Source of the DNA: an uncultured Hyphomicrobiales bacterium
Lineage (GTDB): Bacteria > Pseudomonadota > Alphaproteobacteria > Rhizobiales > CAJQND01
Direction: 5' to 3'
Assembly (NCBI GenBank): GCA_905479595.1
Contig: CAJQND010000120.1
Location: forward strand, 1 to 9,059
Length of the DNA stretch: 9,059 nt
Under the pieces are notes generated by a model. That model did no database searches. It was not told the origin of the DNA and saw only the letters and a list, made by a program, of their open reading frames with translations. How positions within the stretch are numbered: the stretch's first letter is position 1; each line of letters starts with the position of its first letter. This document shows, one piece after another, positions 6,099-9,059 of the stretch. A program made the translations under genes and the position numbers.

Positions 6099-6878
6099 GC
6101 CTATATCGACTTTGCGACCGTCAAGGAGCAGGTTCCTATCGAGCAGGCAATTGAGCAGCTCGGACTTTCACTGAAAGAACGCAATGGACAATGGCGCGGT
6201 GCTTGTCCGATCTGTCAGTCAGGCGGCGAGCGAGCGCTGGTGGTGACGCCAGCCAAGCGGGCCTTCTACTGCTTTGGAGGACGTGTCGGCGGTGATGTTA
6301 TTGCCTTTGTTGCTCACATCCGCAATTGCAGCATGAAGGACGCTGCCGAGTTTCTGGCAGAAGGGAACAGTACAGGTACCAGTAGTGTTCCCAGGAAGAG
6401 TACCAGGTCTGGAACAGTTCCCGAGGAGAGCAGCAAGGAGGACGTCAGAAGCCTCCGGCCTCTAACCTATCTGCAGCCCGGCCACGAAGCCGCACTGGAG
6501 TTGGGGCTTGAGGAAGACACATGCGTCTCGTTTGGGGCAGGGTATGCGCCGAAGGGAATTATGCGGGGAAGACTTGCGATTCCGATCCACGACTGGATTG
6601 GCAACCTTGTGGCCTACTGCGGGCGCACCGTCATGCAAGACAGCCCAACCTTGATCTTTCCAAACGGGTTCAGGCCGGAAGAGCATATCTTCAACGCTAA
6701 CCGCATTGGGGAAGGGGAGTTGGTACTGATGCGGGATCCCCTGGACGTTCTGATTGCCACTCAGAATGGAATCGATAATGCGGTGTGCTTTCTAACTGAG
6801 ACAGTCACGCCACATCAACTGCAAATCCTGGCTGCCTTCATGGACAGCTTGAGGATTGAAGCCATCGAGCTTCACTAG
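6096..6878 (+). CDS. CHC2 zinc-finger, DnaG primase-like protein lacking Toprim catalytic residues
   Basis: A 260-aa protein starting at the ATG at 6096 (GGGAG 8 nt upstream). The DnaG-type CHC2 finger lies at about 30-75: CPIC (C37, C40), then FYCFGG (C59) and GGDVIAFV. Cys replaces the usual His at 40, and the fourth ligand position (62) is Gly. A Ser/Thr/Pro-rich linker (about 90-120) follows. Then comes a region like the DnaG core: GAGYAPKG, GRLAIPIHDWIGNLVAYCGR (159-178), LIFPNGFRPEEHIFNANR and LVLMRDPLDVLIATQNGIDNAV. In active primases that last segment reads 'VEGymDVi'; here the Toprim Glu is absent (RDP). The protein stops just before the 'fDxDxAG' metal-binding motif should appear. 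It therefore probably cannot make primers, but may still bind DNA or a partner. A terminator follows at once, so the short C-terminus looks native. Similar finger proteins occur on conjugative and integrative elements. Confidence 0.8.
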   Translation: MAYIDFATVKEQVPIEQAIEQLGLSLKERNGQWRGACPICQSGGERALVVTPAKRAFYCFGGRVGGDVIAFVAHIRNCSMKDAAEFLAEGNSTGTSSVPRKSTRSGTVPEESSKEDVRSLRPLTYLQPGHEAALELGLEEDTCVSFGAGYAPKGIMRGRLAIPIHDWIGNLVAYCGRTVMQDSPTLIFPNGFRPEEHIFNANRIGEGELVLMRDPLDVLIATQNGIDNAVCFLTETVTPHQLQILAAFMDSLRIEAIELH

Positions 6879-6902
6879 CCCTCCACGGAGGGCTTTTTCT
6901 TT
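6877..6902 (+). terminator. Intrinsic terminator of the primase-like gene
   Basis: AGCCCTC (6877-6883) pairs with GAGGGCT (6888-6894) around a CACG loop, followed by TTTTCTTT. The stem overlaps the TAG stop codon at 6876-6878, so the coding sequence and terminator are fused. This supports the present stop as the established end of the transcript. Confidence 0.85.
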
Positions 6903-7005
6903 GGGTGGGGGACGGCGCCACAACGGCGCTGAAGATTGATCTGACAGCTATCAGGATGGCGGGATTTAGACATCTATGCTAGGATGGCAACATAATCGGA
7001 AGCAT

Positions 7006-7248
7006 ATGTCATCAGCCACACTCGAACTCTACAAGGCGCTTCTAAGCGCCGGTGTCGACGAAACCAAGGCCAAGCAAGTTGCTGAAGACGTCGTCACGCG
7101 AGACGATGCAAAACACCTGGCCTCAAAGGTCGACATTGCAGACATCAAGACTGAAATCTCAGCGCTGGAAACGCGGATATATCGCGCGATTGCTGTTCAA
7201 ACCATTACTATCGTTGGTGCAATCGTTGGGTTGCTGCAGATTCTTTAA
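7006..7248 (+). CDS. 80-aa coiled-coil protein with C-terminal membrane anchor
   Basis: MSSATLELYKALLSAGVDETKAKQ is followed by 'VAEDVVTRDDAKHLASKVDIADIKTEISALETRIYRA' and a hydrophobic end, IAVQTITIVGAIVGLLQIL (about 62-80). It thus has a helical N-domain, a short heptad-like coiled coil at about 36-60 and one C-terminal membrane helix. This architecture is seen in small proteins annotated as DUF1640/CCDC90-like or as hypothetical proteins of phages and mobile elements. The function is unknown; oligomerisation at the membrane is inferred. The ATG at 7006 has GGAAG 3 nt upstream of it and begins the helical domain. An upstream in-frame ATG at 6976 would add ten residues (MLGWQHNRKH) without a ribosome binding site. 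It stands alone between two non-overlapping plus-strand genes. Confidence 0.7.
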   Translation: MSSATLELYKALLSAGVDETKAKQVAEDVVTRDDAKHLASKVDIADIKTEISALETRIYRAIAVQTITIVGAIVGLLQIL

Positions 7249-7456
7249 CCCACTTAAAAATCGCCAAACCGATTTGGAAAACGGCTTAATCAAATGCTCT
7301 TTCATCCGATGCATCGCGAAACATATATTGCACTAAACCGCTACGCGGTAGAGAATTTTGGGAACGGTGATGGCAGTGGATCACATGTTACCTGGCTGCT
7401 TCTTCAGTTTCTTCACCCGATGTTTCTCGTAATCGATAACGACTGATGCGAAGGGT

Positions 7457-7849
7457 ATGAAACTGTTTGCTGCGGGGCTTGTTGCTGGTGGTCTGACCGT
7501 TGGCGCGAATGCTCCCGCTGCCGCCCAACATGTCGCAGGCGGTGTCATCGTCGAGTACAACAACGTCGATATCGCCCTGGTCGCCAAAGGGTGGAGCGTT
7601 CTGCAATTGCTGCGCGGAAGCGTCTACAATAGCGATGGCAATTTCGTCGGCTACGTGCACGACGCAATTGCCCTGCCGGACGGAATCACCTCCTACGTGA
7701 TCGTCAATGTCGCGGGATTTCTGAACATCGGCGAGAAGCTGGTCGCGTTGCTTGCCAAGGCCTTCGGAATAAGAGTCGATGGAAACCTGCTTCTGCCCAA
7801 TGCAACCAAGGACAACCTCAAGGCGCTGCCGCGGTTCTACTCCCGCTGA
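7457..7849 (+). CDS. Exported PRC-barrel domain protein (130 aa)
   Basis: A signal peptide (MKLFAAGLVAGG, then NAPAAAQ, cleavage near AAA|QH at 23-24) precedes a single PRC-barrel domain at about 45-128. Anchors are GSVYNSDGNFVGYVHDAIALP (54-74), 'ITSYVIVNVAGFLNIGEK' and LLLPNATKDNLKALPRF. Rhizobial and rhodobacterial single-domain exported PRC-barrel proteins have the same plan, ending in 'pgATKeaLkamP.F'. In those I recall 'VAIPV' after the G-[IL]-G motif; here this is 'LVALLAKAFGIRV', a local change that could be divergence. PRC barrels are small beta modules implicated in RNA or partner binding; the role of exported forms is unknown. The start is the only one possible before an upstream in-frame stop. 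The AAGGG sequence is only about 1 nt from the ATG, so translation initiation may be weak. Confidence 0.8.
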   Translation: MKLFAAGLVAGGLTVGANAPAAAQHVAGGVIVEYNNVDIALVAKGWSVLQLLRGSVYNSDGNFVGYVHDAIALPDGITSYVIVNVAGFLNIGEKLVALLAKAFGIRVDGNLLLPNATKDNLKALPRFYSR

Positions 7850-8314
7850 TCTGAAGGGCGCCACGCCACATTGGGCACACCTTGCGAGGGCCAGACAGGC
7901 TCCCGCCTCGCTGCAAGCAAAGACAAGGAAACAGGGACAAATCCGCCTCCGCTGCAAACACGCCAAGAGCAAACCGGGATAGTCGGGAGTGGGTCGCCGC
8001 CCTTGGTATTGTTGTTCATCGATGGCGTTCTTGCGCTTTCTTCTCAGTTCTTTTCGCAGTTCGACGTAACCCCGCTCACCTTGTTTTTGATTACAGTCGA
8101 ATCACGAGATAAGGCTCGGCGCAGCCGCTGGCTGCATTGCACCTAGATGTCCGAGTCGGGTCGGCACTGCCCAAACTGGACGTTTGCTGTGAAACAACCA
8201 ACGCCTTATTCGTGCCAGAACGAGAAATTCGCCTCCTGATAGTCGACCTTATCTAAAAGCCTCTTCCTAAAGGTCAGTTTTGGTTTGCGAGGGGTGTCGA
8301 ACCAGCTTCGAACC
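7850..8314. other. Intergenic region with small stem-loops, no gene called
   Basis: This stretch of about 465 bp lies between the converging PRC-barrel gene and the STAS-like gene. It contains a perfect hairpin, GCAGCC-GCT-GGCTGC (8121-8135), without a T-run, and a loose dyad around 8149-8181 (GTCC...GGGTCGGCACTGCCC...GGAC). Part of the minus strand reads like coding sequence (RKELRRKRKNAIDEQ around 8000-8060), but that frame has no start codon and continues into the antisense of the PRC gene. The region may include decayed genes; none is identifiable. Its left end shows no clear terminator for the PRC-barrel gene. Confidence 0.45.
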
Positions 8315-8337
8315 TCAATTTTCCCGCAACCAGACAT
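8206..8337 (-). CDS. Possible 43-aa protein overlapping the STAS-like gene's 3' end
   Basis: A frame from the ATG at 8337 to the stop at 8206 encodes MSGCGKIEVRSWFDTPRK, then a basic stretch with KLTFRKRLLDKVDY and an aromatic end, SFWHE. Its composition looks like ordinary soluble protein, unlike most chance frames here. It overlaps the last 23 nt of the 121-aa gene in another frame, and no Shine-Dalgarno sequence precedes it. It could be a small overlapping gene, or a C-terminal piece once joined to the upstream gene and separated by a frameshift. Weakly supported. Confidence 0.2.
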   Translation of the reverse strand: MSGCGKIEVRSWFDTPRKPKLTFRKRLLDKVDYQEANFSFWHE

Positions 8338-8680
8338 CAGCCGTTTGTATATCATTGAAGCATTGTGCAGGCACATCTCTCGCCTGCATGACTTCACACA
8401 CGTATGCTATGTCTTGCCTAAGGTGAGGCGCACAACTTATGGCAACTTTCTTGATATTTTCATTCAGCTGGTCCGCAAGCAGAAAAACGCCCGCCCGCCG
8501 CTTTGGATTGAGCTTCTCACTGTCTTCGATGTAGTCAATCAGCAATCGCGGCTCATCAAGGCGGCTGATTAATTCGATCAATTGCGGCAGTTTTTCCTGA
8601 ACGTCTTCAATTGTAGATTGATTTCTCAGCACCAACCGAACAATCTGGCTGTTCTCATCCACATAAAAATCAATTGCCAT
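8315..8680 (-). CDS. SpoIIAA/STAS-like small protein (121 aa)
   Basis: The protein has the alternating strand/helix pattern of SpoIIAA-like (STAS/SEC14-type) proteins: an N-terminal strand pair (MAIDFYVDENSQIVRLVLRN), a helix (STIEDVQEKLPQLIELISRL), a strand LLIDYIED (47-54), a helix around AGVFLLADQLNENI (63-76), a strand KKVAISCA and a final helix ending in ADVWLREN. The family typically ends in 'A..WL', which fits. No signal peptide or membrane helix is present, so it is cytoplasmic. Such proteins often act as partner-switching or ligand-binding modules; no anti-sigma kinase or phosphatase is adjacent, so nothing specific can be said. The start at 8680 is the only ATG that keeps the first strand, but GGAGG (8693-8697) is 12 nt away, longer than usual. 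Assignment rests on pattern, not on diagnostic residues. Confidence 0.6.
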   Translation of the reverse strand: MAIDFYVDENSQIVRLVLRNQSTIEDVQEKLPQLIELISRLDEPRLLIDYIEDSEKLNPKRRAGVFLLADQLNENIKKVAISCAPHLRQDIAYVCEVMQARDVPAQCFNDIQTADVWLREN

Positions 8681-8750
8681 CTCTGATCGATAGCCTCCAT
8701 GAACGGTGGAGCATTTGTCGGCGGCTTTCTAATTAGGCATTCGCCGCGAG

Positions 8751-9059
8751 TGACCAGCCCCACTTTATTGGTCCGGTTTGAATGTTAGTTCATGGGTGGC
8801 CTTTGCTGCAATGGGATGATTGCTTCTCCACATATCCGTTCTCCCAGGGTGATCCCGGCTCAGTGTAAGCCGTTTGCGCGCCGACTGCACTGATCCAACT
8901 GCGGACAGCCTCAGCAATGAACTCTGGGCCGTTATCTGAGCGGATGTAAGCGGGAACACCGCGCAGAATGAACAGGTCGGTGAGGACGTCGATCACATCG
9001 ATAGAGTTGAGCTTACGTTTGACGCGGATGGCAAGACACTCCCGGCCAAACTCATCCAA
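8751..9059 (-). mobile_element. IS3-family (IS51/IS407-like) element remnant, partial at right edge
   Basis: The element seems to end at 8751, where TGACCAGCCCCACTTTATTG resembles the TGACCTGCCCC-type terminal inverted repeats I recall for IS407-like elements. Its transposase runs leftwards from beyond the window edge. The tail, with FKPDQ in one frame, lies right next to the DDE core, so the stretch normally coding the transposase C-terminus is missing. The other end, orfA and any target duplication are outside the window. Confidence 0.65.
8790..9059 (-). pseudogene. IS3-family transposase (OrfB) fragment, internally deleted
   Basis: The frame is open at the right edge and reads MDEFGRECLAIRVKRKLNS, then VLTDLFILRGVPAYIRSDNGPEF, ending with PGSPWENGYVE. 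This is the rve/DDE integrase core of an IS3 transposase. The second Asp (in RSDNGPEF) and the Glu (in ENGYVE) are separated by exactly 35 residues, as in the D-D-35-E motif. The first Asp should lie just beyond the window. After GYVE, where relatives continue with 'SFNARLRDELL' and roughly 90 more residues, the frame shifts to KQSSHCSKGHP and stops at 8790. A neighbouring frame reads ATHELTFKPDQ and stops at 8765, like an original C-terminus. An internal deletion has therefore joined the core to the tail out of frame, and the enzyme is presumed inactive. Confidence 0.8.

Noticed and set aside
6971..6990. CTATGCT-type -10 before the 80-aa gene
   Set aside because: No -35 at a usable distance was found; the match is too weak to call a promoter.
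7264..7277. Hairpin CCAAA-CCGA-TTTGG after the 80-aa gene as a terminator
   Set aside because: The stem is only 5 bp and AT-rich, and it is followed by A rather than T, so it does not meet the features of an intrinsic terminator.
7388..7972. Minus-strand frame of 194 codons antisense to the PRC-barrel gene
   Set aside because: It overlaps a gene with a clear signal peptide and PRC-barrel motifs; the composition is that of a codon-position shadow, with no start context.
8149..8181. Loose dyad GTCC...GGGTCGGCACTGCCC...GGAC as a repeat-family element
   Set aside because: The symmetry is imperfect and there is only one copy in the window, so membership of a dispersed repeat family cannot be judged.
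1..9059. CRISPR array, tRNA, toxin-antitoxin pair or defence system
   Set aside because: No regularly spaced repeats, tRNA cloverleaf or recognisable toxin, nuclease or reverse-transcriptase motifs were seen on either strand.

Overview
The window looks like alphaproteobacterial DNA, most likely Rhodobacterales or Hyphomicrobiales. The reasons are moderate G+C, paired DUF1254/DUF1214 proteins next to a DUF2092 protein, a small PRC-barrel exported protein, a CHC2-finger primase-like protein of the kind carried on alphaproteobacterial mobile elements, and an IS3-family remnant. These family names come from recalled motifs, not from a database search.

Layout. (1) Positions 1-591, minus strand: 5' part of a two-helix membrane protein of DUF502 type, cut by the window edge and preceded by a strong 18-bp palindrome. 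(2) Positions 999-5290, minus strand: an apparent four-gene operon whose products all carry export signals. In transcription order they are a 511-aa DUF1254/DUF1214 protein, a 494-aa paralogue, a 267-aa DUF2092 (LolA-like) protein, and a 70-aa signal-anchored, Arg-rich, two-cysteine peptide. Its two long intercistronic gaps each hold a strong stem-loop. (3) Positions about 5786-6900: two divergent genes of mobile-element flavour. A 60-aa conserved small protein (minus) and a CHC2-finger DnaG-like protein (plus) share a compact promoter region with mirrored leaders, and each ends in an intrinsic terminator. (4) Positions 7006-7849: an 80-aa coiled-coil/membrane protein and a 130-aa secreted PRC-barrel protein, both plus strand. 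(5) Positions 8315-8680: a 121-aa protein resembling SpoIIAA/STAS-like proteins (minus). (6) Positions 8751-9059: an internally deleted IS3-family element (IS51/IS407-like) running off the right edge.

How it fits together. The operon in (2) is the best candidate for a poorly described system: four exported proteins of unknown biochemical role, with a tiny peptide translationally coupled to the DUF2092 gene. Regions (3)-(6) read as accessory DNA assembled by insertion and decay. The primase-like protein has lost the catalytic Toprim residues, yet it keeps a clean start, ribosome binding site and terminator, so it may be a maintained non-catalytic DNA-binding protein rather than debris. No tRNA, rRNA, CRISPR array or complete mobile element was seen.
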